Counted from the stretch's first letter, positions 1-13,286 are shown. The stretch is DNA of 64,000 nt from Tetrapyrgos nigripes (GCA_013368315.1 JAACJM010000035.1:434001-498000); one strand, 5' to 3'. Translations and numbers: made by a program. Notes: generated by a model not told the origin, from the letters alone.

Positions 1-680
1 GCAGTGTCCCTATCTGCACATCTCTAGTTTCCAAACGGTCCCTTCGCCGCTGGCTCAACCGAGAGACATTACGGGGCCCTTTATGGACTCGTTCTTATAA
101 TTCGAAGCATCCGCATGTGGCTGGATACGTCGGTTTTTACCCGAAGCCGATACCGGCATTTGCCGTTCCTCCGTAAGGACCTCACCCCGATGGAGTCCAG
201 TGTACTATTAGTCTCGTTAACCAGACTGACGATATATACAAGTACTACACTTCATGTTATATATATGTAGTGTAGTGTACTATTCAAATTCCATAGTTAT
301 ACAACTATCAAATCTTTTATTTTTTAGGGGGAAATGTACTAATCAAACAAGGGCCTCGTTATTGCCATGCGACTCAAGCGGTGGCCCACAAAGCCTTCAT
401 TTATACTGGTAAGTAGTACAGTATACATCCAATTACAAGCTATCCCGAGCACAAGTATAAATCCAAAAAGATAAATGTACATACATAAATATGATTAATA
501 TCTCTGCTGACAAGTCACGTTCGGGTATAAGTACATCGTACATAGAGAATCGATTTTGACCTGGGTACATGTACCTACGCCTGTGAAGCCAGTGAGCAAT
601 CACATCAGAATACTTAAAAGTTAGGAACCACAAAAATCGTCAACAATAAACAGAGTAAAGAGCCTCACATCGATATCAAT
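1..680. other. Intergenic region, no gene seen
   Basis: No convincing coding exon. AT-rich with scattered short ORFs. A short stretch near 200-255 resembles one near 4,120-4,180 (shared TAACCAGAC then GATATATA), so a degenerate repeat is likely. The 3' end of the receptor-like gene lies immediately to the right. Confidence 0.5.
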
Positions 681-3131
681 TCACCCCTTCGAACTCGAAA
701 ACCTCCAAGGAGCAATCGACAACAGACTCTGCTGGCTAGACGGTCTGAGAGTCTTTCTGATACTCCTTGTCGTACTAACGCCTCTACGCAAATGCCACTG
801 ATGAGGACTTCTCGGCGAAGTAGCAGAATAAAGATCCGGTTCATCCTGCAACGCGTCTTCAGGGAATGTACCAGGTAAAGGTGGTAGTTTCTTGTCTTGA
901 CCTTGGCTGAAAGTTGTGTCGACGGACAAAACGATAGATGATGATTTGGAGAGTCCTGATTGAACCGAGGATGTTGAGTTGGATGAGATAGTGCTGTCTC
1001 GGATAGCACGCGAGTTTTGGAAGGGAACGATGGGTACTGAGTACGCATGATAAACATCAAGGTCAACCGTCATCTTCTCAGGATCAGTTGGACTCGGAAT
1101 TTGGCCTTGATCGCGACCAGGAGGAGGAGGTGGAGGTGTGGGAGGAAGTTGGACTGGACCTGCCCCTGAGCCTGGAGAGGCTGATGGTTTCTTCAACCGG
1201 ATGAGGGAGAGGTAGACGTTAAGGAGGTCCTAGAACATAGAAGGTCAGTATAGTGCTGCAGCGCCCCACTGGTCACAACGTAAAACATGATGTATAGTAC
1301 GCACCCTCTGAGATCCAAAAATGAGCAACGCAGCAACAGGGACTGTAAGTAGGTATGAATATCAATATATACGCTCACGAGATATAAAAAACAGCAAAAG
1401 GAAAAGGAAGGGAAAAAAAAAAACACATACTAGTTGCAACCACAATGTTCAAATCAGCTCCATGATGAATGGTGAAGATGAAGAATAGTGACAGTCTGTC
1501 CCAAAAGAGGGGGGGAAACGTTAGTATCAGTTCCATTTCAGGAGAACATGTCAAAGTAGAAAAAAGCAGAAAACAAAAAACAAAACAAAAGCCTCAAAGA
1601 TGGTACTCAGGCTAATCAGAAACTGCAGTTGGCACTGACGAAAGGCTGCTCATAATTCAAACGCTAGTGCGCGTGCTCTGCCTCTTCTCTACACCGACAC
1701 TGGCAGCTACATATCATAACCATGATCAAGTGGATATGCCATGAATAGCATGTGGCGTCTGGCGTACGTCTGACACTGGCACTGGCACTACTCGATTGGG
1801 CATGCAGTGCGAAGTACTAGTGCGACTCGGAGTATGTACAATGATGAACAGGAGTGAAATCAAGAACCAAGGGACCAGAAGATAATATGTGTGTATGCCA
1901 CTCTCAAAGAGAAAAAGAAAAACTCACATAAGAGCAAAAACCCCAAAGATACTGAACCCAAATACCCTGATGATCATCGACATTGTGTTTTTCCTCACTT
2001 TAAACGCGGGCCAGTTTCTTCGGAGGGCGAAGATTATAAGGGCTATAAAGGAAAGGGAAGAAAGCAATGGATCGGGGATTGGAGTGGAATTTGACATATG
2101 GGATTAGAATTTTGATGTATGCAATCAAGTCGTCAACTCCGTCACTCATGTCAAAAACCAGCCTCGACTCACCCTCAAACACCACCGCAGGAATTAACAT
2201 CAAGACCGCCAGCACAGCCGAAACTCTTCCAGGTATCCTAATTCCAGTATTACAATACATCCCACTGCCAGTTCTCCGAACCGAAGAAGGTGTACCGAGA
2301 GCGAATCCAACGGATTCAGCGATAACGCTTATCCAGAGGAGCCAGGGGAGGATCAGGATCTGCAGGATTGTGTGATTGTATGGGGTGTAATCGTGAAGGT
2401 TTATGGGTGTATGGGATATGGGTTGTGAGTTGTGAGGAAACGAATTGCGAGCCGTCACACACTCACCAAAGATGTCCAGTATCTCTGTCCTAGCATTGGA
2501 TTTGGGTTGACCATGCTGCGGACGGTGAACCAAATCTAGAGTAGATAGAGGTGAAGGAAATTATTTCCATGTTAAGGGTCAGAGTATGCAAAGTGGAAGA
2601 ATGAAGGTGGCGCTAACCTGAACCACCAATCCCAAAGTCGTAGCCGCCGCGCTGCATAACACGTATCAAAAACACTGAAAAACCGCAAAACTCAACTCAG
2701 ACTCGTACTCACAAAGGTGGAGCAGCATAAATCAACGACGCCTGTGTCATACACAACGCCATACTCGGTTTCTCCTTGGCATCCCCCGAGTTGAGTTCTC
2801 CCCCAAAAAACAACAACGCATACGAAAAACACGAAATAATCCAAGAAGCTAGGAAATTGTACCAGGTTGGGTGACGACGGACGGAGGAGAAGAGTGCGAC
2901 GATGAAGGTGATGATGAAACCGATGAGGCCGATTAGCTGAAAGGCTATGAAGACGTTGATTAGGCTAGGGGAGTATTGGGTGTCGTCTGGGGGGTGTTCT
3001 GTTTAACATTGTGACGGAGATGGGGATGGGGAGGTGGCGAAGTGGGTAAATGGGTAGGTGAGTAGGAGTCGGGACGGAGATCTGTACGTGACTTACGGGT
3101 TACCATTACACGAGGGGTTCCTGTACCCCAT
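681..3131 (-). CDS. Seven-helix receptor-like membrane protein (fungal GPCR-like)
   Basis: Multi-exon minus-strand gene. Seen: successive hydrophobic segments broken by short introns, including an exon around 2,720-2,960 whose product carries HPTWYNFLASWIISC and ends in APPL, one around 2,170-2,390 with ILILPWLLWISVIAE and CNTGIRIPGRVSA, one around 1,925-2,050 with RRNWPAFKVRKNTMS, and a last exon 681-1,250 giving a cytoplasmic proline/serine-rich tail with a PPPPPP run. This layout is common in agaricomycete 7TM proteins of unknown ligand. Every junction I checked has GT-AG ends. The start is uncertain: ATG at 3,131 with donor GTAACC (giving MGYRNPSCN, preferred because it resembles relatives) or ATG at 3,142 with donor GTAAGT; both keep frame. 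The upstream region 3,200-3,310 is purine-rich on the plus strand, i.e. pyrimidine-rich before the gene, as in many fungal promoters. No inactivating change seen. The receptor role is inferred from topology only. Confidence 0.7.
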
Positions 3132-3143
3132 GGGAGAGGCATT

Positions 3144-4818
3144 ACTACTACCAGCTGCCAGTGCCTAACGTGATCCAAGAAAGCTCGCGTCCTTCAAGAA
3201 GGCTAGACGAATTGCGCCTGCGCCAAAAACGAACGAAAAAGGAACGAAAGAAAAGAACGAAAGAGAAAGAAAAGGCCCGGGGCAGGGGGGAAGAAAGAAA
3301 GGTAACCAAATGGCTTGAGAAGTCACAGCGTCATTAATAATGAATTTGATTGACCGTGAATGGCTGTGATAGGTCGTTGGTCGCCGTTTTGATGTAGATC
3401 AACGACTTCGACTTCAAACCCGAGTATCTGGGTATGGGCTCCTATGGGAGCAAATGGAGAGAGCTTGGAATGGAATACTCCATAAAAAGTACATGATTGG
3501 CGCCAGCTAGGGTATCTGCACCCGAGGCATCGGCCAAGTAGACTTCTGAAAAACCTCGCTCTGTCTGCGACTCCAGTGCTCGATTGGTGCTCGACTGCGC
3601 CATGAAACAAAGACCTTTGAAACGCCTCGCCCGATCACCTACAGTGGCTTGGGCGTACTTCGCTTCACCTGCAATCAAACATGTCGGGTCCATCAATGAT
3701 GAGAAAAAGGTACAAGTACAGTATGTAGACGTCTTCAGCGCACCTGTCGAGTACAACATCGTGTCCACATGTATCTTTTTGAAGACATGCTGACTCGTGA
3801 TGAATTTCCATCAAGGATTATATGGCGGCCCGGTCCAGCTGAGGAAGATGAGGGCTCACCGCGACGACGAGTTGGAAATGCTCACCGACAATATAGTCTT
3901 TTCAGCGTAACGCTACGGAAACTATGTCTTTACACTACGCAAAGACATGTTCTCAATCTCAGCGTCAGACCGAGGTGATTTCGGTACCCGCTGCGAAGGG
4001 GAGGAGCACCAGGGAGCGGACTATTGACTAATCGTTTGACAGTTTAAAGCTGGGTGGCTGTGCGTGTGAAAATCACGGTCATGTGGCTTTATTCGCTAAT
4101 CTGAACGAGGTCCAGTGAACCACCAACCACCTAGTCTCATGTAACCAGACAATGATATATACTTTGTACACTTCGTATGTACTGACCACCCGTCGGAAAT
4201 TTCAACTCGGGATCTGTTCCGATGGCTATGTAGGGAGGGCGCTGGCAGACTGCCAAGTGCCAAATGGTAGTTTTACTAGATTTACGCGCTTACGGAGGCT
4301 TACATGCCCGCTTCTGGTAAGTCCATAAGCTCGAGCGCTTGAGTACCCCAGATGCGTTAGGGCACTTAGCGCTTCGGTAGGACCGCAATCATACCTGAAA
4401 CAACTACCTCCTGAGTAGAATTGGATGCATCCATTACAGTATACATAGAGCACGATGGTACATAATGAAAAGACCACTAATAATGACAGCAGCTGGGGAT
4501 AGGGAAGTCGGACATAGCCTCTTATGCTTATTTTTGACATCAGCGCCCAGGAAGAGAGTTCCTCAGATATTTTTATTGGAAGCATGTCCGGACTCCGCTT
4601 ACCAGCTTACCGACTTTTGGCTATAAGTGCCTGTATGTAAGTAGTGGACCAAATCCTGATGTACCCGAAACAACTCGGGAATACTTACCGGGGATTGGAA
4701 CCTAACCAATTGCAATTAAATTTAAGTGAGATTCGATTCAGAGATGTCGTTTTGTTACTTATATCCAAATCCCGACTCGGACAGACGGTAGCTTGTATAC
4801 CCATCTCCTGACATTCAC
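3144..4818. other. Intergenic region; one doubtful minus-strand ORF
   Basis: Holds the upstream region of the receptor-like gene and a minus-strand open stretch at 3,442-3,768 (108 codons) that might be an exon, followed downstream by another open frame to 3,323. I recognise no family and find no consistent exon chain. A second open frame at 4,226-4,585 has one hydrophobic segment but no other support. I do not call a gene here. Confidence 0.35.
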
Positions 4819-6174
4819 TCACTCATCGCAATCCAAATCCCCCACAATCCCCTCCCATTCCTTCGTCTTCTCCACCATAATCTCCATCTTCTCCTTAAAC
4901 CCCTCCACCGCTTCCTTTCCCAAAAACAAATACAACGGCCATTTCTTCAACTCCTTCGCGTTCCCCTCTTCCTTCAGTGCCACCCCTTCCCCCCTAACCA
5001 CATCAGCCAACACATTCATACCTTTATGCGGATCATTTTTCATCTGCTTCACACGAATTTGGATAGCTTCGTTAATCTGTTTGGGGCCCAAGCCTACTTC
5101 AGCGTAATCTGATATCAGGTTTTTGTCATCCCAAGGCGTTTTGGAGAAGGTGTCGGATTTGAAGGAGGCTGGTTCGACGATTAGCATGCGGATTCCGAAG
5201 GGGGCGATTTCGGTTGCTAGGCCTTCGCTGTAGACTGGTCATGGTTAAAGGGGAAAAAAGAAAGTGGAAAGGGGAGATGAGTGATCAACTTGAAGCGCGC
5301 ATAGCTTCGGTAGTACTTACCCCTAACTGCGGCTTTTGAGGATCCATATATTGCTAGATATATATGTTAATGTTCCAGCCACAAAGATACTAGACGTTAA
5401 CGTTCTCGCATATGCCGAGTTTGGATAGGTTATACGCACAAGCACCCTGTGGAAAGGCATTGTAAGTAACTGGAACAGTGAAGTTATGTGGTAATTACAT
5501 CTTCAACTAGTACTCACAGGAAAATCAGCTCTCCAACTCGTCCTACTCCCAATATTCACTATAGTTCCCGATCTCCGTTTACGCATGTGAGGAAGAAGAG
5601 CGTTTGTTACGTCCATCAACGCGAAAAAGTTCGTCTGGAATTGTTGCTTGAAGCCTGCAGATCTGTTTTGTCGTCAATTCGTTGTAAGTAATAATGATGT
5701 TTTCGGATAGGGGCTTATAAGGAATAGGGTTGAAGACAACGAGGCAAGACATAGACATGAACATACCCGACCTCCTCAGCCAATCCTTTATGACTATACC
5801 CCGCATTATTGACCAACACGTCTATCCTTCCCCAGATCCCCACCGCATCCGTTACCGCCTTTTGGATCTTCTCTGTATCCCAGTCGAGGTCTAGTTGTAT
5901 GAGTTTGTAGTTTTCCTCGTTACTATCACCCCCCAAAACCTGAGGTGCATGATGAGGCTTTCCACCAAGTGTACGAGTCGTCCCAATGACTTTATCTCCC
6001 CGAGCGAGAATTATTTTGGCGAGGTTTAGACCTAGGCCGGAGGATACACCTAAAGTTGTTTTGCCAATTCGAAATGCATATGATTCAGAGACCCTCAGGG
6101 AGAGTGACAAGTTGGATCTGACGTGATCAGGATCTGTACTCACCTGTTATTAACCAAATTAGATCAGTCGGCAT
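4819..6174 (-). CDS. Short-chain dehydrogenase/reductase (SDR)
   Basis: An NAD(P)-dependent oxidoreductase of the classical SDR fold, presumably cytosolic, acting on an unknown alcohol or ketone. Exon 1 is 6,144-6,174 ([11 protein letters not shown]); exon 2 runs 6,049-5,767. Seen in order: the dinucleotide-binding TGVSSGLG formed across the first splice junction; TTRTLGG, whose arginine favours NADP; QLDLDW; the NNAG motif (VNNAGYS); the catalytic serine region NIGSRTSWR; then a YGSSKAAVR active site (Y-x3-K) carried on a tiny exon near 5,350; then [23 protein letters not shown] and a C-terminal extension ending DLDCDE. Introns at 5,236-5,335 and 5,353-5,510 have usual GT-AG ends if donor GTGCGT is used for the one before the YGSSK exon. 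About 300 residues, normal for the family. No neighbour suggests a pathway. Confidence 0.85.
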
Positions 6175-7405
6175 CGAAGCTGGGCTAGTACAGTGGGTGT
6201 AATTGGCGAGGATGATGAGGATGTTACACAGCGGTTGTAATTGGGTTGTAAGGCATCCTTAAGTAGTTTAAGTACTGACGTATTTATACTCAGGATGTCT
6301 CGGATACATCATACGGGATATCTTGATCATGAGGCCTGGCCGCATTCGACTCGGAGTTTCGGACTGGCTACAGATTACCGGACAGGCACATGACTCAGAC
6401 GTGAAGATTATTGGTTGGTTGGATTTAGGTAGTATAGATACTACAGAACTAAGTATACCTCACAGTGGGGACAACTCATTCTCCAGCGGAATCGCGGAAA
6501 GGTCACCGGAAAATGTCGTGGCTACGCGATAATGCTATATATAGTAATGCCGCCGATACCGACGCCGCGTCGGTTTCCGGAGAACCTTTAAAGTCCGGTG
6601 GACTGAAAGTGGGTAATCCCACTAAGTTGCACTAGTGACATCCCATCCAAATTCCGTCATCAATCATCATCATCATGAGTGGATACGTTATTGTCATGAA
6701 GCATCCATTACCTACGAGTCCGACTTCAGGCGGTGATTTGACGCAGTGCACTGATTTTGCTCAGGCTGTGGCCATGGCGGCGCCGTGATATGGGGGGAAA
6801 GAGCCACCAGCTCACCAATCAATTAATCAGTAGAAACACTTCATGAGCTACGAGAGCGTGAAGAGTCATATCACTCAGGAGTTACCACTTACGTCGAGGG
6901 CCAGGTGAAGGCAAACCTGAAAGGAAGAACTTTTTATAGCACCAGACCAGCTATGAAAAACCTGAAACCCGGAACTCCTCGCGATCACTGGGACTTTGAT
7001 AGCTAGGTCAGGGTATCTTTGAAACTTGATGCAATGGTTGAATGGACCTCGGATATCTGGGAGCGTGCCAGTCATGGCTCAGTACGAGTAGTCTGTTATT
7101 GTTAATGCCAAGTTGATGTCCAGCCTCTATACTGGTGTAAAAGGGTTAATAAAATTCTATGAATCAACCGAGATAACAAAAGAAAAGAAGAATAGTTTGA
7201 ATAGATGATGGCCTAGCTAGGGTAGATGAATGCACTCAGGCCCAGAATGCTGGTGTGTCCCGAAGGTGAGCTTCCAGCTCTAGTGAAAATTTTCGTGATC
7301 GGATTGAGTTGACTTGCATGATGACTGCTGAAACGGACTGCGGAACTGGAACTTGGAAGTTGCAGTTTGAGGCTTACTCGGGCTCTCCGAACAAGGGAAC
7401 GCTTA
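6175..7405. other. Intergenic region, no gene seen
   Basis: Promoter side of the SDR gene on the left. Contains CATCAT repeats near 6,664-6,676 and a 66-codon minus-strand open frame at 6,875-7,075 that I do not recognise and do not call. Confidence 0.45.
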
Positions 7406-7408
7406 CTA

Positions 7409-7617
7409 CACAGCGGACGGCGATGGGTATTTGCCATCCATTTTTGTGCAACCTCAAATCTCGAACTTCTGCTTGGCGCCGGAACTACCCCATATGAAAT
7501 TCCGGCCTCAAAACGGTCCCATATGGGGTATGTTCGGCCTGCAAAAACTGCTCTGAAAGATTTGAGATTTACGCCTGCGCAAAAATGGCTGGCAAATACC
7601 CATCATCGTCCGCAGTG
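7409..7617. mobile_element. CACTA-like palindromic MITE, copy 1
   Basis: A 209 bp element, nearly one long hairpin. The left end reads CACAGCGGACGGCGATGGG and the right end, reverse-complemented, CACTGCGGACGATGATGGG. The arms continue inward (TTTGCCANCCATTTTTG, then CTCAAATCTC against its complement) to a central palindrome around CCATATG. It is flanked by a perfect 3 bp direct repeat CTA (7,406-7,408 and 7,618-7,620). CAC-starting inverted repeats with a 3 bp target duplication are typical of CACTA elements. No ORF of its own; a non-autonomous hitchhiker. A relative lies at 13,287-13,506. Confidence 0.75.
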
Positions 7618-8783
7618 CTAGTAGTAGTACTTTGTAGCTAGCCTAAGATGACGATGTCTTCGGTTAATTAGTGGAGTGAACAATTGTTAGTAACTATAAA
7701 AGCTCGAGAAAATGAGGTCGTTGGATCTAGAACCAGAGGTCTTTATCGTTTGGAGGCTAGTGCTAGGTGTGTGAACAGGCAGCGACATTTGAGGCGACGA
7801 CCATCACCTGGAGTGAGAATCCAAGCTGAAGAATCGTCTTCGGATCTTGCGTGCAGTGTTTATCGGATAATGACAAAAAACGAAGTCGAAGCGGAGCTAC
7901 AGCACGTCAATGCGAGACTAAACAATACAAAGGCGGGAAGCATAAGATTGCGCCAATCGCAGAATGCGTGTCACGGCGCGTACGCGCCACGCGTTTTCTC
8001 TCGGATATTAGATATCGGATATGTGCTCACCGCCTTCCGCAAGTCCTCCTGCCCTCCAAGGGCGTTTACTGGCGTCTAACACCGACTGAAAAGGAGATAA
8101 AAGCCTTAAGATGAAGACCATTGGGCAAGCCGGCGTTAATAAACACACGGAAAATGAAGCGAGTATGTAGTGAATATGATCTTTAGATAATTGATTTGAG
8201 TAAAACCGAGTGGACATGCAGAAAGCACATGTCCCGAAGGCGGCGCTAACCATGGAATAGGGACTGAAAATTTGATTGCACGCGTAGAACATGTAAGTAT
8301 ACGCAGTACGAAGGCGAAAGGAACCGTCTAGGCATCACGTCGTGGAAGCAGTTAAATGAGAGTGGATGGACGTTTTGGGAAAGCGCCTTTGACGTCGCGA
8401 GACGCGAGCAGAGGTTGCTGAGAAGAGTAGGCGCATCCATGGGCAAAGGGTTGGAGGGAAGTCATGTGACTTGGCTCTCATTTATACCCACCGATGACGG
8501 ATCCTCTTGCCCTAAACCACGCTTTCCCGTCTCCCGTATATCACCAGCCCAGATAGCTTCACAGTCTCCCTATCATCTGCGCACAAGAGACGCTCGAAGT
8601 CCAGACGACGAAAGACACTTTACTCGCCACGCGGCCCCTTGTAGTTGTACATCAGGCACGAGGCCTCATTTAGATTCCCACCCCCTGGTGTGTATCCGTC
8701 AGAAAATTTTTTTCACCTCTTCTCAATCGTCATACGAATGCCCTCTGCCCAGAAATACTTTTATCCTCTCCAAAAACAAAACA
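7618..8783. other. Upstream region of the serine-rich gene
   Basis: No gene called. Short open frames at 7,684-8,114 lack family resemblance. A GGCGCGTACGCGCC palindrome sits at about 7,977-7,990. The last 300 bases are C/T-rich on the plus strand (8,480-8,780), as expected for a fungal promoter and leader; the start codon context is AACAATG. Confidence 0.45.
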
Positions 8784-11700
8784 ATGTTTCCAAAACGTTC
8801 ACCTCCCCAAATGCTTCCTTCCGATCGTGTCAGGCAGCTCTGGACAGAATTCGAGCTATGGCATGCTGCACAGCGTCTTGCCATCGAGCAGCGGGTCCTC
8901 GACGCACACCGGGAACTTGATCTCAAGTGGCGCGTTTCTTCCTCCAAAACCCGTATGTCGAGAAAGGACCTCGACGAACGCAAGACCCTCGCGCGACTGG
9001 AGGTTGAGAAGGCCTTTAATGGGAATCTGGTACGGTTGGAATGGCAGAAGAGGCTAGATAGAGCAGGATTGCAGAGTGACGATTGGAACGACATGACAGA
9101 TGCAGAGCAGAGGAAGGTGGAGATGATTCTCGGTGTCGACTTGGATCCTTCAGTCCTGGCTATGCCAGTGTTACAAGCGCAACGGTCAATGCAGAGGGGA
9201 GCGTTGTTTTCTCCTGTCATGAACAACTATGTCCGGCCGGACAGTTCATTGGACAGCTATGCTGTCGTCGACCCCCACTCTTTCAGTAGCGGTGAAAACG
9301 AAGATGAGCCTTGGACGGAAGTGGTGCGTAGTTCCGGCTATTCGGGCCAACACACCTCTCTGACACATCTTTTAGTACAAAACCACCAGACGCAGCGACG
9401 ACGAAATCAGTCTCGACGCCTCCACAAGCTCATCCTTGGCTGGTTTCGACGGCGGTGCTATCTGGTCCTCTTCTTCTGGAGTCTCCCGTTCATCAACCCA
9501 AACCTCCCAAACCAGTTCTCCCGAACATATCCCGTCTAAATTCCTCTTCGCATCTGCATCTGATGTCAACGGCTATCATTATCAGCAGTCACAGTCACTG
9601 CTATCTGCAGCGAAGCTTCTATCTGCTTCCTCCGAACAGGGTCCTCATGTCCCATCCACGAATAGCACAGATACAAATCGTTCGCCGCGGGCCAAGACCA
9701 GGGCGGACGCCTATCTGAGTGACCATGATTCGTCATGCTCATGTTCCTGCTCGTTATCGGCGTCTTCCTCAGCCTTGCCCGTGCCCGTAAATGACATGAG
9801 CCCTCATCCCAGTTCCTCTTCCTCCTCATCCAAATCCCGCTCTCGCTACATCGGTCCCGGTCCAGAGTTACTGACCGAAGACATGGACATGGACGTCTAT
9901 ACGGACGTAGACCTGGACTCAGAAGACCTCGAAGCCGATTTCGGAGCTGAACAAGACTTCGAAGACTTCAAAATGACCATTCGTGCTCAAAAGATCCGAG
10001 AGTTTCACGACGAGGCAACGGTTGCTGATATACAGTTGATGAGGGATATTGCTGAGGCGCAGAGAAGGGGGAAGGGGAAGGGTAAAAAGGCCAACAAGGC
10101 CAACTCCAACTCCACGTTCAAGGGGGACAAGGGGGAGGCGAACGGGCAGACGTTTATTCCGTTTACTCGGGAACAAAAAACGAAAATGGTAGAGGAACAC
10201 GAGAAAAAGATGTTGGAATTACGGAAGAGGAAGGAGGATGAGAGGAAGAAGATTGTGGAGGGCGAGAGGGCCAGACGAAAGGCTCAGGTTGAGATGCGAG
10301 AGCGTGAGGGTAGTCAGGGTCAGGTGCAACCATCACCAGCGCCAGTACAGAGCCAGGCGACTGCGACTCAACCACAACCACAACCATCTCAGGCTGAGCC
10401 TCAGCCTCGGCCAGTCGTTGTTGTTCCGAGCCTCGCAGTGCATGAGGATATGGCCCGGGGACACGCAGACTCAGGGAGCACGACGTCGGAAACTCCTACT
10501 ATTCGTCGACATCGGACCACTCAGCGAGGTGCTCTCCAGATGGATTGGTCCTCTGGTGGTGATACCCCGACACCGACGGGTCATTCTTCTGTCTCTGTCT
10601 GGGCCAACAAAAATTCTACATCAGCTGACACTGTACCTCCTACCCAGTCCCAGTCCCAGTTTAACGTCGCAGAAAGTCCTTCCCACACAATAGTGTCTGG
10701 TGTGACGGAGATGCCAAAGACGACAAAGAATGAGAAAACAAAGGCCGCACAGGAGGAGACTCAAACAGTCGCTAGCTCTTCGAAGACGACACTAGACAAA
10801 ACGTCATTGCCAAAAGGTTCTGTCTCGGTGGCACCGTCATCTAGCACCCAGATACCAATACCCAAACCTGAGCCTATCGTTTCTCCTTCCACATCCACAT
10901 CCTCAGCATCTGCACCTGCACCTGTCCCCTTAGGCTTCAGTGCGGCATCCTCTTCTCTGACCCAGGGATTGCCAAAGTCCAAGACAGAGACTGCCTCTAC
11001 CAAATCTTCTTCCGCATCCACTGTCGGTGGCGGTGTCGGTGGGAGACCAAAAGTAATGCAGGTGCAGAGCACGTCTGCAATCCCTTCTGCTTCTGCTTCG
11101 TCCAGCTCCAGTTCCACGAACACGAGGTCCCAGGCCCAGGAGCCAGTGCCGGCCTCGGTCTCGCATACGCAGCATATCTCGACGTCGTCTGCGTCTGCAT
11201 CTTCCTCTAGGCCGACCGTCGCCACCAGCACCACGACGTCGAAACCCACCACCTCTGCTTCCACCTCGATGCCGTCCTCTACTGCTTCTAATTCTGCTTC
11301 TGCTCAGTCGGCTTGGACATCCTGGGCGCCCACTTCATCTCACTCTCATAACCATTCCCAACCCCAACAAGCCCCCGTCCCCGAAGACAGACGGGTATGG
11401 GTTCCTCCCGCAACGACCGAAAACAACGTTAATAACAAGAAAAACGTTAACAAACGTCCACCTCCATCCCTCTCTCGTAAACCAACAGACCCGCCCGCTC
11501 CGCAGATCGAGAAATCTGTTTCCAACCCCCATACACACCAAGCCAAGCCACAGCCTATTCCAATCGATGTAAAACGCGCACGTCGGAACTCTGACCCATC
11601 ATCTCCCAGTCCAAAGAGCTTTGAGTTTCCTATCAGCGGACATGGTCACGGCGCTGCCGCGATTGGGACTGCTAAAGTTGCAGATAAACGAGCTGCTGAG

Positions 11701-12603
11701 TCTGGTCCATCTGGAATCTTGAAAAAGTCGGGGGCAGGCGCAGGGTTGGGTTTGGGTTTGACGTCGGCGGCAAAGACGCAGAGTGCGTCTGCAACGCAGA
11801 AGTCAAAGAAAAAAGTCACCATTGAGGAGGTAGCCGACGACGACGAAGCCACTGAGGGTGTTTCAGGGGACCACCTCCCGACGGATTCGAGATACATCAT
11901 GGAGCCGATGCAACCAAAGCCGATTGTCCCATCGGCAATGTTTACGCAGATTTTTGAGTATGATGCGGAGAAGGAGAGGGAGGTGAAGGTGCAGAAGGAG
12001 AAGGAGGTGAAGGAGATGGAGAAGAAGGTGAAGGAGGTGAAGGTGAAGCAGACGACGGGTTCGGGTTCGGGTCCAGGTCGAGATACTAACATTAGAGCGC
12101 CGGCGCTCGATGTACCGAAGGTCCCAGTCAACAGCGATACCAGTGTCAACATCAACATCAACAGTGGTCGAGGTAATGGCAATGGGATTGCCAGCGCTGC
12201 CGTACCAGACGCTACTTCGACTGCGTCATCATCAAAACCCACAAAACCAAAACAAGTCCGCTGGTCATCAGATAGTCAAAAGCCAGGGGCCCGAGATTCC
12301 GAACAGCCGGATTCATTCTTATCGATGCTGGATTCGTTGGAGGCTATCATGCATGGAAGTGGAGGAGGAAATGATAATGCAAAGCAAAAGCAGAAGCAGG
12401 AGGCTCATCAGCAAGCTGATAAACTTAGTAGATTGCTTTCGGAGACGACGGAGAGGCCAAGGAGAGGCGGAGGCGGAGGGGAGATTCAGAGAGAGGGGCA
12501 TGGTGTTGGTGTTGGTGTCAATGGACGTCCAGGTCCAGGTTCCGGTCCAGTATATGCACAGGCACAGAGGGGTGTCAGTGGTGGTGCAGCATCTGTGTGG
12601 TAG
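8784..12603 (+). CDS. Large serine-rich, intrinsically disordered protein
   Basis: Two exons, 8,784-9,323 and 9,376-12,603, joined by a 52 bp intron (GTGCGT...TTTTAG) that keeps frame exactly (EPWTEV then YKTTRRSDDE); 1,255 residues, stop TAG. The start at 8,784 has a good context (AACAATG) and begins a compact basic/helical N-terminus (about residues 10-125, LWTEFELWHAAQRLAIEQR and a second helical stretch). The rest is low complexity: Ser/Thr/Ala/Pro/Gln runs, an acidic patch (MDMDVYTDVDLDSEDLEAD), and two strongly charged coiled-coil-like segments at about residues 445-490 (KKMLELRKRKEDERKK) and 1,040-1,075 (alternating KE). A short C-terminal helix SFLSMLDSLEAIMHG near residue 1,160 could be a docking motif. 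Codon use is CpG-rich, unlike the repeat island to the right. I recognise no catalytic domain; a scaffold or regulator is a guess. Confidence 0.8.
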
Positions 12604-13286
12604 ACAATTTTTTTATGTTTATTGTATGGATAGCAGTCCTCGAGAAATTTAGTAGCATACGTACGATTATAATGACAGCATGACATTTTACGACAAAGAC
12701 CTGGGTGGGGTAAGAGGGACCTGAGAGTTGAAGTGTCGACCGGAAAGACATAAGGCTCGCACTGAGCGTATGCGTACTATAAAGTACGGTTACCCAGTAA
12801 AAACGTGTTGCAGGCATGTTAGCGGTTAGGGTCATATGCCTGCGCGTTTTTCACCAAGCGTAGAAAACCTTGGAGGGTTTGATCATATGCAAGTGTTTTG
12901 GTGGTGGTTAGGGCAAACATGGCAGACCGTGTCTTGATCACTAACCAAGTTTGGCAAGGATGTCCTGGAAATGACCTGGTAAGGGCTGAGGGTATCAAAG
13001 GGCAGACTGGCGGTCTGCTCGTAAGACATACGGCACTATGAAGGTCTTGTGAGTAAGCTCTGTAGCAAGCATGGACTTTTTGGCTCGTACCGGGATTTGG
13101 AGACGAGATTACAGTACTAAGAAGTAGGCTGAGCCTGAGTGGGAGGTCGTCGTGACATTGCTGTCTGCAGTCTTCAGATGGGTTTTGAAGTTATAATAGG
13201 GTACTATGGCTGTTCATGAAAGGGATATTCCAGAGGACACATAGCCGCAGTGAGGAGTTGAGGAGTATCGATGAAACGACGCGTCG
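12604..13286. other. Intergenic region, no gene seen
   Basis: Downstream region of the serine-rich gene, then unique-looking sequence without supported exons up to the second MITE. Confidence 0.5.

Noticed and set aside
3323..3768. Overlapping minus-strand open frames as a possible gene
   Set aside because: No family resemblance and no consistent splice chain; codon pattern not convincing.
7684..8114. 131-codon plus-strand ORF
   Set aside because: Arginine-rich translation without domain or homology cue, lies in a promoter-like region, and overlaps another equally long frame.
10761..12242. Long minus-strand ORFs opposite the serine-rich gene
   Set aside because: Shadows of the repetitive Ser/Ala codons on the plus strand; no independent support.
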